From Allomyces macrogynus ATCC 38327 (lineage: Eukaryota; Blastocladiomycota; Blastocladiomycetes; Blastocladiales; Blastocladiaceae), in assembly GCA_000151295.1 (NCBI GenBank), contig GG745328.1, positions 332,381-396,380 on the forward strand: a DNA stretch of 64,000 nucleotides. The letters run 5' to 3'. This document shows, in pieces, positions 1 through 10,184 of this stretch (position 1 is the stretch's first letter; the number at the start of each line of letters is the position of its first letter). The notes beneath the pieces are model-generated. The model was given only the letters and a program-made list of their open reading frames with translations. It was not told where the DNA came from and ran no database searches. A program made the translations under genes and the position numbers.

Positions 1-2993
1 CGCCCTCGGCAAGGTCGCGGTCGTGGGCGGGCACTTCGGCGTCGTTCGGGTGCACGAGCAAGCACGCAAACCACTTGTCGTCGACGTGCTCGACATATGC
101 AATCCATAACGTGCAGTGCGGGAACTGCGTGCGGACGGCGTCCACGTCGGCGCGCTCCGAATCGGTCATCACCGCGTACCGCTGCATCGCGACGAGAAGC
201 GTCAGCTTCTCATCGACCAATTGTGTCGCTGCACGGGACGTCGGCACCTCCCCCACCCGCTCCACCTCGGCGTCGGTCGGCACCCACGCATCAACCACCC
301 TGTCGGCGGTCTTCGGATCCTCGAGTTGCGCGAGCATCATGAGCGCAGCGCGGTACTGCATCATCCCGAGAATCGTGCGATACAGCGTCTGCGTACGGGC
401 CGACGCCCACATCCGCGTGCGCAGGACCGCCGCGTTGGTGGGCGCGCGGAACCCGAGCATTTGCAGCGGCATGTCCCCCGCCCCACCACCGTCCACGTCG
501 CCGACTTCGAGATCCTCGACGTCGCCGTTGGCTGCAACGTACCGCGCCCAATCGTCTGGGAACAGTGCCTGCAAGTAGGCCAACTGCAGCATCGACCCGC
601 GGTCGCCGTCACGCACTAGCTCGCGCAACGAGACAAGTGTCGCCTCGGCGTAGTGTGGGACGAGCACGGTCAGCGCCGGCACCGACTTGACGGGCAACGG
701 CGCGGGCAATTGCCGCATCGACAGCGACTGCCCAAAGAACCGCAGTCGCTGAATGGCCGCGTCCGATGCCACCGCCGCCGACGCGTCCTCTTGCCTGTCG
801 AAGAAATCGGGCCGCACGAGCTCGGTCGCGGTGCGCGTATAGAGCATACTGGTTCGCGCGGGGCGCGAAATCTGGTGGCCCGTGTAGAACGACTCGACGA
901 TCGCGTTCCAGAGCACGGCGACGTGCGTCATGGGCACGCGTGCCGCCGTCGCTGCTGTCGTTCCGAGCGCGCGCGTGGTCGTGAGGATCTTGGCCCGGAT
1001 CCGGTCGGGTAACCGCACAAACACGCCCTGCCACGGCCGAAAAATACTGGCGCCGTCCACGACCGACAAAGCAAACCCGGTGATGGCGGTCGCGATCGTG
1101 TACCACATGTAGGTGTCGAGGTGGAAGAACGTATACGTCAAGACCACGAGCAGTGCCGTCACGACCCACCCGTAGACTTGGCACAGCGCGAGTGGTGCTG
1201 GAATCGCCATCCCAGCAGTGGGAGTAGGCACGGGCGTGTGGCACGCGTGCTGCAGCACGATCCGCACGGGTTCGCCGAGCGGCAAGAGCAGGAAAAAGTA
1301 GCCGGTAATCAGCTTGAGTGCGAGAATCGTCGTCCACAGCAAAACCGACGCGCGGCGTGTGCCCTGCGACCCCGGCCGCGACGTGCGCGGGGTCGAGCCG
1401 TGCAGGACCGACTCGCGCGGGTACCGCGCGGTGAACGCCGGGTTCGCGTTGTTGAGCGACTCGCCGTGGACGGGGAAGACTGGGCGTGCGACGGTCGCGG
1501 CGACAGTCGTCAACGAAATGGCGAGTTGCGTGAGTGCAACGAGTTGTCGTCCCGCGCCGCCGCCAAAGACGTAGCGCATCGGCCCACCACCAGAACGCGC
1601 GCCGAGACCACCCTCGATCGGGCGCGAGAGCAGCAAGTAGACGACGTACGCCGCCGGTAGGACCATATTCGCAACCAGGAACAAGAGCGACCACGCGACT
1701 TTGGCCGTCGCGCGCTTCACTACTTGTCGCGACGTGGGCAGGTAGCACGGCTCGATCGCAGCGACCGAGAGCAAGAGCAGTGCGACAGAAGCGCCGCCGA
1801 GGCCCGTGAGAAAGAGCCTTGTTTCGGTGGGTGGCGCGGGCCCGAGGACAGGGGAGGGTGCGTTGCCGAGATGCGGAGGGAAAAACCCGTCGTAGATGAC
1901 GGGCGGGACGAGCGTGATGAAGGTTCCGAGATGCAAGGCCCAGACGCGCGCGAAATTGACAACGAGGTGCGTGAACGTGCGCGATTCATAGAAGGTTTTG
2001 CGCGCGAATTTGGGCCAGTCGATCTACAGCGGGTTGCGGGGCGAGGTACGGCACGAGGTGAGGATCAGAGTGGTGATGTTGGAGCGGGATATGGGAGAAG
2101 AAACGTGTACCTGCGCGAGCAGCTCAAACTGGGCGTGCGGCGGCTGAGACAGCAGCAGCTGTTGGCCGCTCTTGGTCCTGAGGCTCTATTCCGAGAAGCA
2201 AATCGGATTGGTCAGATCACAGGCCACATGGCGTCTCGGATCACTCCAAAGTGTGCTCAAAATCACGTACCCCAAGCCACTCAGCATCCCAGAAGAGCTC
2301 ATTCCAATCATCGTATCCGACAATTTTCGTGTGGTCGCGCTGCCGAAACTGACCCGAGGGCTTCTTGGCCGCGTTGGCGAGCAGCGTGTACGCCGGACGA
2401 ATGACGACGTCAAGGAACGGCGCCTCTGCCGGTGCGTCCGACACGGGCGGAGACGGCGCGCAATCTCGTCGCAGCGCCAAGTGGAAGACGAGGCACAGGT
2501 ACTCGGGGCAGTAGCGCAAATTCGAGGCCTCGCCCCAGATCAGCAGCCAGAGAGCCACGTCGGCAAGCAGCCGCGCGAGTCCCGTCGCGTCATCAGGTGC
2601 GGCGCGCAACGAGCTGATCCACGCGTCGGGTCCCGACAGTGTAGGTTGCGGCTCTTCGTCGGTGCCTTCAGCAGCTTGTACCGGGAACAGCGCCTTGGTC
2701 ATGCCTGGCGCGCGCAGCCACCGCACGTAATTCGCGTGGTCGCCCGAGACGTAGTCAGCGTGCACCGAGCAAATCGCGTCGTTCGGGGTTGGTAAACGAG
2801 AGGCGCGCGACGCGATCAGGCGATGCAGCAGGTGGAACTGGTTTCGCGCGCTGTCGGGCTGAAAGCTGAAGGCGTGCTTCAGCCGCTCGCACTCTGTCCA
2901 GAGGAGCGTGGCCCACGGTGCGCCTGGTGGCGGGTCGTCAACGCCAAGCGACGCGGTCGTGGCCGGAGCCGGTGCGCGCGACATGGACAACAA
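1..2993 (-). CDS. FKS1-like: 1,3-beta-glucan synthase catalytic subunit, FKS family (5' part; gene runs off the left edge)
   Basis: Makes cell-wall beta-1,3-glucan from UDP-glucose at the plasma membrane. Exon 1 (2993-2271) encodes the FKS N-terminal domain: 'FSFQPDSARNQFHLL', 'SRASRLP', 'HADYVSGDHANYVRWL', 'LLIWGEASNLRYCPEYLC' and 'KIVGYDDWNELFWDAEWLG'. A 247-nt intron (2270-2024, donor GTACGT, acceptor TGTAG) joins in phase 0 to exon 2 (2023-1), which begins IDWPKFARKTFYESRTFTHL. Exon 2 stays open to the window edge and carries membrane segments, then the cytosolic catalytic start: 'RFFGQSLSMRQLPAPLPV', 'LVPHYAEATLVSLRELVRDG', 'LRTRMWASARTQTLYRTI' and 'MQRYAVM'. These are the diagnostic FKS1/callose-synthase blocks. 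The start at 2993 (or 2984) leaves only about 30 residues before the domain, shorter than usual in fungal FKS1, so an upstream exon is possible. The long antisense reading frames in this stretch are shadows. Confidence 0.93.
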
Positions 2994-4393
2994 CGCAGCG
3001 GCAGCGGCGGCGGCGGTGGAAATCGTCGAGGTGCGGTGCGCCGTGCAGACGTGGGAGGGTAGTTACGCGGGTCGAGTTGAGCAAGGGCGCGTGCCGGGCG
3101 TCCGCGAGCTAGCGCAAGGGTGCGACGTGGGCGAGCGAGCGCTTGGCGCGCGCGTCGTGGTCGTCGACGCTGGCGGGCTCGCGGACGACGCGACGAGGGG
3201 GCAATGAACGCGACAATGGGCCGACGGAGCAAAGGGCACGCGTCGTCGAGCGACACGGGAGAGCGAGTCGGCGCGGCCCAGGCGCGCGCGCGCGTGGGCA
3301 CCGAGGTCGGCCGTGGCGCCGGCGCCGTCGTGGCCACGGCCGTCGCGGTGGCCGCAGTGGTGGTCTCATCGTGCGCGGCAGGGTCTCGCACCGATCCATG
3401 CGGTCTCGGCGCGACTTGGGGATCTGCGACAATAGGTGCGACCGCGTCTTGCGCGTCGCTACCGCCGCGGTCTTGGAGGGCAGCACGTCGCGATGCGGCC
3501 TGTCGTCGCCGCCATCGTTGCCGTCGCCGTCGTCGTCGCGAGTCACCGACCGCCGCCGACTCGACAGCGGCAGAGCCGGCTGCGTCAGGCCGCGCCACGT
3601 CACTCTCCGATATGCATGCAGAGACAGGACAGTCACCATGAAGTCACCATGGCGTCCCGTCACGCAAGGCAGCCGCCTAGCCCGCGGTCGCCACTCCGGC
3701 CTCCGGCATTTGACGAGCGCATGGCATGTCGTCGCAGTGTCCGAGCCGACTCGTGCGCCCGCGTATCGCCCGGACCAGGTGATGGGCAACGAGGAACATC
3801 GTTCGTGCTGTCTTCGTCGGCAGTGCCGTCGCTGTGCTTGGCCCTCATTTTAGTTCCGTTTACGTTCGTGGCAACAGAGTGGGAGCACTCTTTCATCCCT
3901 TTTTCGCTCGGCCCTCAGTTTCGTTGGCGCAGCCTGCTATTGTCCGCCCGTTCGAGCCATTTTGATTGAGCAAGCGTTTCGGTTATTTAGTATGAATCGT
4001 TGGCGACTCCGAGTCCGTGTTGTCCAATGTTTGAGATGTGTTTGTGAGAAGGATGGTGGAAGACTGACCGGCGAGCATTTGGCGTCGCTGTTGCAGGCCC
4101 ACTCGGCCGCTGCACCTGTATGCATGGCGTCAAGGGTATCGATCAATCCGTGATACAACCCACACCAGCGCACACTCGCAAGTATCCGGGAATACGACCA
4201 AAGCACAAAACAGACATGCTATTGTATTGCAACTTGAACGCAACTTTTGCCATCCAACTCCGTCGCCAACCCTAAATTGGCTGAATCAACGCGACAAACA
4301 AAATGACCCAAGCCGCAGCACGACCCGTCATCCCCACCTGCACCGCGCGCCGACAGGCCACTAAGGCCCCTCTGCGGCCGCCGCAACGCCGCC
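2994..4393. other. Intergenic, no supported gene
   Basis: A stretch of about 1.4 kb between the start of the glucan synthase and the 3' end of the lectin-like gene. 3.0-3.6 kb is extremely GC-rich and biased in CGG/CGC triplets, which opens long but compositionally odd frames (Arg/Ala-rich) on both strands. None shows domain-like sequence. 3.85-4.3 kb is more AT-rich. It probably holds the glucan synthase promoter. Confidence 0.5.
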
Positions 4394-5356
4394 CTACGGC
4401 CGCTGGCACAGCGGGTAGGCTGGTGCCGTCACGAGCGTCACGGCCCCCTTGTTAGCGCGCACCGTCAGCTGCATGTCGACACCGCCGTACGAGTCGCCGT
4501 TCCACGAATTGATGAGGACCGAGTCCATCGGGTTCATCTTGATGTTGGGACTCTGGCGCAGCACCTTGATAATGTTGTCTAAGTTAGCCGCCGTCACGTC
4601 CGCCAGGACCATGCCCGCTGCTTCACATGCGGCCACCGCGGCTGCGCGCGTCGAGACTTTGCCCGCGGCCGTCACGACATTGAGCGGCGGAACCGGCACG
4701 GGCGGAAGCGTCGTCTGCGGCGGCGTCGTCGTCGTCGTCGTGGTTGGCGACGCAGTGGTCGACGTCGAGAGCGGCGTCGTCACGGGTAGTGGCGTCGTGG
4801 TGGTGGAGGTCTGCGAGGTGGTGGACTGCGACGTCGTTGTCGTCGTCGTCGATGTCGTCGATGTCGTCGATGTCGTCGATGTCGAAGACTGCGAATCGAG
4901 AGTCGGGAAATCCGGGGGCTAGGATGGTGGCGTTGGTCAACCGAGTCCAATGAGGCGAGACATGGCGCGATCAGGGCCGTGTCCAGACGTACCGTCGCCC
5001 CGAGCAAGGGCACAAACAAGAACGTGTCGTCTGATCCAAGGGGCTTCGAGAACTGCACGACCGTGATCGAAAAAGTCGATGTGCCCACCGGCAGTGGGAA
5101 AGACCCCTTGGAGTACTCGGGCTTGGTGAAGGCCGTCGCGGGCTCATTTTGTGGGTTGGCGCACGAGATGGGGCCTGGCGTCGACGTGAGCCCTGTACAT
5201 GGGTCCACGCGCAGATGGCAAGGCTGGGAGGGTGATGGGGAAAAGCCCGTGGACCAGCCCAGCGGCAACGGCGAGAACAAGCAGCGCGACAATGGGCATG
5301 AGCGCGATTCCACTGCTGCCGCCGCGTTGGCGAGTCGTCGAGATCAGCGCCGCCAT
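4394..5356 (-). CDS. Secreted Ser/Thr-rich protein with C-terminal lectin-like module (apparent frameshift)
   Basis: The reading starts at 5356 with a signal peptide (hydrophobic core 'MPIVALLVLAVAAGLVHG'). It then needs a one-base shift in the T4C4 run near 5234-5245 to reach a Cys-containing domain ('CHLRVDPCTGLTS', 'GPISCANP'). A 74-nt intron (4992-4919, donor GTACGT, acceptor CCTAG) leads to exon 2, a Thr/Ser linker built on a (TCGACA)n tract and a C-terminal module containing 'ACEAAGMVLADVT', 'INSWNGDSYGG' and the ending 'YPLCQRP'. That C-terminal pattern recalls secreted or surface proteins of basal fungi ending in 'SWNGDxY...LCQ'. A C-type-lectin-like fold is my inference. The frameshift may be a sequencing error or real decay. 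A partial copy of the C-terminus lies at 11113-11234. Confidence 0.6.
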
Positions 5357-5617
5357 GATGCGGGTGCTGCTGGTGGTTGATCTTGCTGTCGTTGTTGAGA
5401 TACTCAGCCGGGTCGACTTGGTAGGCACTTGCGAGTTACCGTTCACGGTTAGCAAAGCACTTGCGCTGGCCAGCGAGAGCGAGAGAGAGAGAGGGAGAGC
5501 AAGAAAGCAAAAGCGAAGGCCCTGCCTGGCATCGATATTGGTGCGGAGTGGGCAAATAGGTGAAGGGGCATATGAGAGACGCATGGGTGCAACCAGGTCG
5601 GCTATCCATTTCCACAC

Positions 5618-5658
<41 letters not shown>
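5618..5658. repeat. 7-bp minisatellite (TTTTCCA)n
   Basis: About six tandem copies of TTTTCCA. It lies downstream of the 5.8 kb WHxH fragment and upstream of the secreted lectin-like gene. Confidence 0.85.
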
Positions 5659-5754
5659 GGCCCATCGTTCCATTTTGTTGCCGCAGTTTTCACTCCAATT
5701 TGTGAGAGCCCGAGACACAACGGAGTTGTCATACTAGTGGAGTGACGTGTGAGT

Positions 5755-6115
5755 GAATGCTCGTGGTCGGTGACCCACGCGTCCTTGGGCTCGTGATGGA
5801 TCCAAAACGGCAGCTGCTGGTTCATGGCGTCGGCGCGCGTTTCGAAAATATGCGTGTGCCAAACAGTGTCGAGGAAAATGCTTGGCGAGAGCAAGACCAC
5901 ATTGCTGTCGTTGTGCACAACCTTGAGAACCAGAAACCAGCGGTACTCGTGAACGGCTAAGTCGACGTCAGCAGCAGGAAGAGACGCATGAGGGCCGTTG
6001 CGCAGGCTAATAGCAAGCGAGTCCAAATCGAGGTTGTGCTCGAGAAAGCGGGCTGCAGCATCGGTACTGGTCAGCAGAGGCGGCAGGTCAGCATCCTGAG
6101 GCTTGGCAGTCGCTG
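5755..6115 (-). pseudogene. WHxH-Ubl family fragment
   Basis: Minus-strand translation gives 'LLTSTDAAARFLEHNLDLD', then 'VDLAVHEYRWFLVLKVVHND', 'LLSPSIFLDTVWHTHIFETR' and 'MNQQLPFWIHHEPKDAWV'. It is very close to the intact paralogue at 8702-9637 ('AIHEYRRFLVLKVVHND', 'AVWHTHILDTRAY'). Homology stops abruptly near 5760, where the paralogue continues with the RWGEPP motif and the ubiquitin-like part. Here it runs into the TTTTCCA minisatellite region instead. Two signature residues differ (LDT to FET, Tyr to Asp). No start codon fits the N-terminal part. I read it as a truncated copy. Confidence 0.8.
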
Positions 6116-6159
6116 TGTGGCGAACTGTGGGCAGAAGTCGTCAACATTCCCCCATTGAT

Positions 6160-7610
6160 TCAGCAGCTCTCTCTCTCTCGAAACTGCTTTTGGACTTGTA
6201 AGAAGTGGAAGAGGACCGCATGCTTGAGCTGCTCAACGACCATTTGCTGCCAACACTTGTTGAATTGACATTGCTCACCAGCGATCTCACACCTGAAGCT
6301 GAAGATTTTGGGCAGGTCCTCTGGTTGCAGGTGCAGGAGCAAGGCCTCCAAACTCGCTAGCTTTGCATCCCCTGTCAGGTCCGCCATGCCCTTGGGTGCC
6401 ATGGACAGGGCCACCAGATTCAGTATCCTCAGGACCAATTCCACGTCTGACAGGGTGAAATGCTCTCTGGGATCCATCTGCAACCAACGCGCAATGCAAT
6501 CCATTTTCCAAAGACTTTGCCCTAGTTGCTAACCAAACAACGGTTTGCATCTGTAGAAATGGTGCAATGATCCAATATATTCAAATTGCGATCCATCAGC
6601 AACAGGGGCAGCACCACTAAACTCAGGGCCTTGGCGCGCACTTTGTCCACCTTGGGGTGGTCAGCAGGTACACAATGCAATGCAACCTGGTCAGATGGGT
6701 TATGTCTGCTGCTTCAAAGTGCGCCTTGGCCTGGACCGTGCCGACCACAGCATCGAGCATGGCCAGCACATCAGCCTGGTTGTCCACATTGAGCTTTAAG
6801 AGGGCCACCTCCTGGAGGAGCGCAGCAAGGACCTCCAGGCAAGATGCCACTGTGATAGTGCCACACATCTGGGTCATCAAGCACTTGGTCATGTCCATGA
6901 GCAGCCTGTCTTGCTCAGCACCTGCCCACTCTTGGCATCTTCTGACTTGTTGAGGGGGCCAAACACGTTGGTGGGGCACAAAACCCCATCACCATCAGGG
7001 CAGGCAATGGCATTGCACAGCATGTCTGGTACACGCATCTTGCTGCTGTCGTCCCGCTTCAGTGGGTTCTTAGAAGCAGCTGATGAACTGGCCATTGACA
7101 TGGCATCATGTTGGTGTGTGTTGCAGTGGTCTGCCCCCACCACGTGCGCCAGGGCGTGCACCACAGCAGGCGGGGCGGCCAAGTGGCCTCCACTGTGGTC
7201 TCCACTGCAGCCGCTGCAATGTGGGCAACATTGCTGGCCATCAGCATGTCATTTCCACGACCCACAGGAGCGTCATGCATGGGGTGGGGCTTGTCTGCAA
7301 CCGCCAAAGCGTGCGCGACAGCGCCTGCGCAGGGAGCGCCAGGGCGGACCTGCTCCAGCACCTCACTGCCGGCCACCCCCCTATCCAGGACAGGCAGGGC
7401 TGGTTCAACGTTGGGGACACCCGGGAACTGTCCACCAACAACCGGAATGGCGTCATCAATGTCATTTTTGAGCATTGTCACGCTTGGGAACGTGCTGAAC
7501 TCGATTGCCCACTGGTGTCGACCGAAAAGAAGGAGTGAGGATGCTGACAGGTTGAGGGCAAGGGGTTTGCACACCTCGACTGGGCTCAGGCAGTCAAGCC
7601 TGCTTTTCAT
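6160..7610 (-). mobile_element. Degraded repetitive unit with minus-strand ORF remnants
   Basis: Broken minus-strand frames look protein-like but are not recognised. They include 6160-6504 (helical, 'LVLRILNLVALSMAPKGM'), 6623-6979 ('EVLAALLQEVALLKLNVDNQ', 'AMLDAVVGTVQAKAHFEAAD'), 6889-7182 and the 7059-7610 frame ('DIDDAIPVVGGQFPGVPNVE'). They follow one another in different frames, as in a mutated coding region. The right end (7561-7740) matches repeated DNA at 38.4-38.9 kb, next to a tyrosine-recombinase fragment, which is why I call this a mobile-element remnant. No catalytic domain is visible, and which strand originally coded is uncertain. Confidence 0.45.
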
Positions 7611-7740
7611 TTCTCAGAACTGACGTTCCATCATATGCTTCATGTTCCTGAGATCGTGTCGATCGATCAAGCCCATTCAATAAAAGGAATAGGCACATTG
7701 CAGCACCCCAAGGAGCTGGCAAGGGCAAGGGACAATGAAG
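7561..7740. repeat. Dispersed repeat shared with 38.45-38.48 kb and 38.72-38.86 kb
   Basis: The block from GGGGTTTGCA to AATAAAAGGAATAGGCACAT (7561-7699) recurs at 38720-38862 with scattered substitutions. The adjoining 'GCAGCACCCC..GCTGGCAAGGGCAA' (7700-7736) recurs at 38454-38482. The block contains AATAAA on the plus strand. Confidence 0.8.
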
Positions 7741-7823
7741 CCACAAAGCTTTCCCCACCTGCGTTTCGATCCAAACCAACCTACCTGGGACAGGTCGAAT
7801 GACTTCCCGCGAACTGTGGATCG

Positions 7824-8300
7824 TCAGTCCCGCATGATAAAATTATTTCCCAGCGCCCGAATCTTGCGGAGCCGCATTTCGCCCATTGCATGCCGCTTCC
7901 CAGCTTTCAGGCGCAGGGCCACAAGCTGCTGCGCTGCCTCCCCATTCAAACACACGACGTGAAGTTCGGAGACTGGAACGTCATGAACGGCAGCACATCG
8001 AGCCAACGTGGTGCCGATCCGCCCAGAACTTGATCGAGTGCGTCCCAGAACGTGTAGAGCGAGGGTGGGAACAATGGTGGCAACGAATTGAGCTTGTTTC
8101 ATTTGAGTTCCAGCGATTGCAAGCAAGAAAGCAGCAACGGTTAGAGAGCAGCGATATCGGCTGATGTGAGCACAATGCTGGATTCCAGGTCAAGTCGCCA
8201 AAGCGTGAAAGGCAGGCTCGAACAATCACTTGGCTCGGTAGGCAACCCGTGATGGCAAGCAATATGAGATTGGGACACTGCACGCCAAGTTAGTGGAATT
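7824..8300 (-). pseudogene. F-box-like/LRR family fragment (C-terminal repeats)
   Basis: Minus-strand fragments in two frames align to the C-terminal LRRs of the intact paralogues. 'LILLAITGCLPSQVIVRACL' matches 'LTTLTLTGCLPSRLL' of the 39.7 kb copy. 'VPVSELHVVCLNGEAAQQLV' and 'MRLRKIRALGNNFI' match the terminal 'MPSGLRELSMVGCRLDESRV...RLRIRADEGQFL' of the 31.3 kb gene. At least one frame change occurs near 8130. There is no F-box part. It is the tail of a decayed copy. Confidence 0.65.
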
Positions 8301-8301
8301 G

Positions 8302-8701
8302 GCGGCCAAGAACCGTGTCATCAAACTCCGTATCCGGCATTGAGATGAGACCATGTACACTAAGGCAGCGATTGCATTGTCAAAGGTGCATGACTTGTGC
8401 GACCTCTTGCCTGGGCGTTGACGAATCACACGAGTTGTACTCCTGCCAACAGATAATTTGGTGTCTGGATTGCAGTCCTACAATGGAGTGCACATTGCAG
8501 GGGACGCAACGGCGAATCGCAAGAGAGATGGGCGTGTGGTCATTTTCTCTGCCTGGACTCAAAGGCAGCAGATGTATGAACTGTGTCTGAAGATGGCAGA
8601 ATTATTATGTTTTTACAGAATGGCGTGCCAAAAGTGAGCGCCATGCATTTGGTTCTGGCAATTTGTTGAGCAGCAGTTTCCTCCAAATCTTGCATCGAAG
8701 G
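8302..8701. other. Intergenic, nothing recognised
   Basis: This stretch lies between the F-box/LRR fragment and the 3' end of the WHxH gene. Short frames occur on both strands and none resembles anything else in the window. Confidence 0.4.
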
Positions 8702-9637
8702 TCAGGACCATCCATCACTTTGCCATTTCAAATCAAAATGGATGATGTTGCGCACCATACATCCGCGCCCAAGCAACAACATCAACATCAACCCCAACAA
8801 GAGCAACGTTGGCAACGCCAAGATCAAGAGCTTGAGCCGAGCAATCATATCCGAGGGGAACGCCTTGAGTTTGATGGGTTTGCCCGTCAGGGTCTTGATG
8901 GAGATTTGCATCGTCAGTTTGGCTGGAACATGACCGTCACGGTCAGGGCTTTGGGGGAGCAACTGGATCGACATTGAGGAGGCAGCAGGCAGCACAGCAG
9001 GTCCAAGCAATGACGCAGTTGCAGCGCACACTTCATCCCAAACCATCGCGGGCGGCTCCCCCCACCGCATACGGTAGCACGCGAGTGTGTTTTCAAGGCG
9101 ACATGTATAATCCACGCGGTCGGCAACCCATGCGCCTTTGGGCTCGTGATGGATCCAGAACGGGAGCTGCTGATTCATGGCCAAGTAAGCGCGCGTGTCA
9201 AGAATGTGTGTGTGCCAAACAGCGTCGATGATGGCGCTTGGCGAGAGCAAGACGGCATGGCCATCGTTGTGCACGACCTTGAGAACCAGAAACCGGCGAT
9301 ACTCGTGAATAGCAAAGTCGATTTGGTCGGCAGGAACAGGAGCGTGCAGGTCGTCGCGCAAATTGGCTGCGAGCGCGTCCAGGTCGAGGTCGTGCTCGAG
9401 AAAGTGAATGGCAGCATCAGTGCTGGTCAGCAGCGAATCACTGCCAACTTGCGGCAAAGAGTGCACGCTCCCTGATTCCACGGTCCGGGCGGGGTCGATG
9501 GAATTGGTCGTGGTTGCGTCTGCATGCAGCGACTGCTGATTCAACATGATCGCGGGCGGGCCGCTGAAATGGGCAAAGACAAGTGACAAGGAGAGGACAG
9601 ACGGTATCAGCGCTACACGCAGCTGTCGGAAGCACAT
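8702..9637 (-). CDS. WHxH-Ubl family protein with truncated ubiquitin-like segment and hydrophobic tail
   Basis: The start at 9637 gives 311 residues; an alternative start is the Met at 9547. The N-terminus 'MCFRQLRVALIPSVLSLSLV' could be a signal peptide or membrane anchor. A WHxH module follows: 'FLEHDLDLDALAANL', 'FAIHEYRRFLVLKVVHND', 'LLSPSAIIDAVWHTHILDTR', 'MNQQLPFWIHHEPKGAW', 'CYRMRWGEPPAMVWDE'. After a linker comes 'MQISIKTLTGKPIKLKAFPS', strikingly like the N-terminus of ubiquitin. Instead of completing the fold it runs into a Leu-rich stretch ('LALPTLLLLGLMLMLLLG') and stops. Either this is a real C-terminal membrane anchor or a mutation destroyed the beta-grasp fold. The frame continues upstream to 10093 without domain content. 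Function is unknown. The module resembles plant GRDP/DUF1399 repeats. Confidence 0.65.
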   Translation of the reverse strand: MCFRQLRVALIPSVLSLSLVFAHFSGPPAIMLNQQSLHADATTTNSIDPARTVESGSVHSLPQVGSDSLLTSTDAAIHFLEHDLDLDALAANLRDDLHAPVPADQIDFAIHEYRRFLVLKVVHNDGHAVLLSPSAIIDAVWHTHILDTRAYLAMNQQLPFWIHHEPKGAWVADRVDYTCRLENTLACYRMRWGEPPAMVWDEVCAATASLLGPAVLPAASSMSIQLLPQSPDRDGHVPAKLTMQISIKTLTGKPIKLKAFPSDMIARLKLLILALPTLLLLGLMLMLLLGRGCMVRNIIHFDLKWQSDGWS

Positions 9638-10184
9638 GGGCACGAGCAGCTTGTTGAAGTTGATGGTGGTGACCTGCGATGTGCACCGCGACGAGATGGA
9701 CGCAGCCGAGATGCAAGGGCAGCACCAGCGCGTGATCCAGCGGAGTCGAGGATGCATCAGCTCTCGCGACATGCGGCACGCGAACCCCTCTCGCCACATC
9801 ACACCGCCGACGAAGCAGCAGTCGAGGTTGTTCTCGTTTGTCGACGGCGGCTCGGACTGCCCCACCCACGACGACGATGCTCGGCAAGCAGCAGCAACAT
9901 CAACAGCAACAGCACCCGGCACCGGCCGCGCCGCTGCACGCCGCCGATCAGCGGCCAATGGCCACGAGCCATTTGACGGACGACCAACCCGTCGAGACGC
10001 AGCACCAATATCACCAACACTGCCACCCAGCGTCCGGCATGCAGCATCATCGCAACGATCCAACTCGCAACAACCGCTGATCGACGCGATCATGGCGCCG
10101 GTCGCTTAACTTTCGCAGACTGCTCTTCTCAGCATCGCTCATGCAGGTCCACCAGGCGACGCCGAGCTCGGCCACCAACCTCCC

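Noticed and set aside
609..1748. 379-codon minus-strand open frame
   Set aside because: Shadow of the glucan synthase exon in a neighbouring frame; the true frame carries the FKS motifs.
2879..3598. 239-codon Arg/Ala-rich minus frame as a glucan synthase N-terminal extension
   Set aside because: It is in a different frame from exon 1, has no splice sites that clearly join it, and its composition follows the CGG/CGC bias of the region.
4840..4890. CGATGT/TCGACA tract as a short CRISPR-like or regulatory repeat
   Set aside because: It is a simple in-frame codon repeat encoding the Thr/Ser linker of the secreted protein; no spacers.
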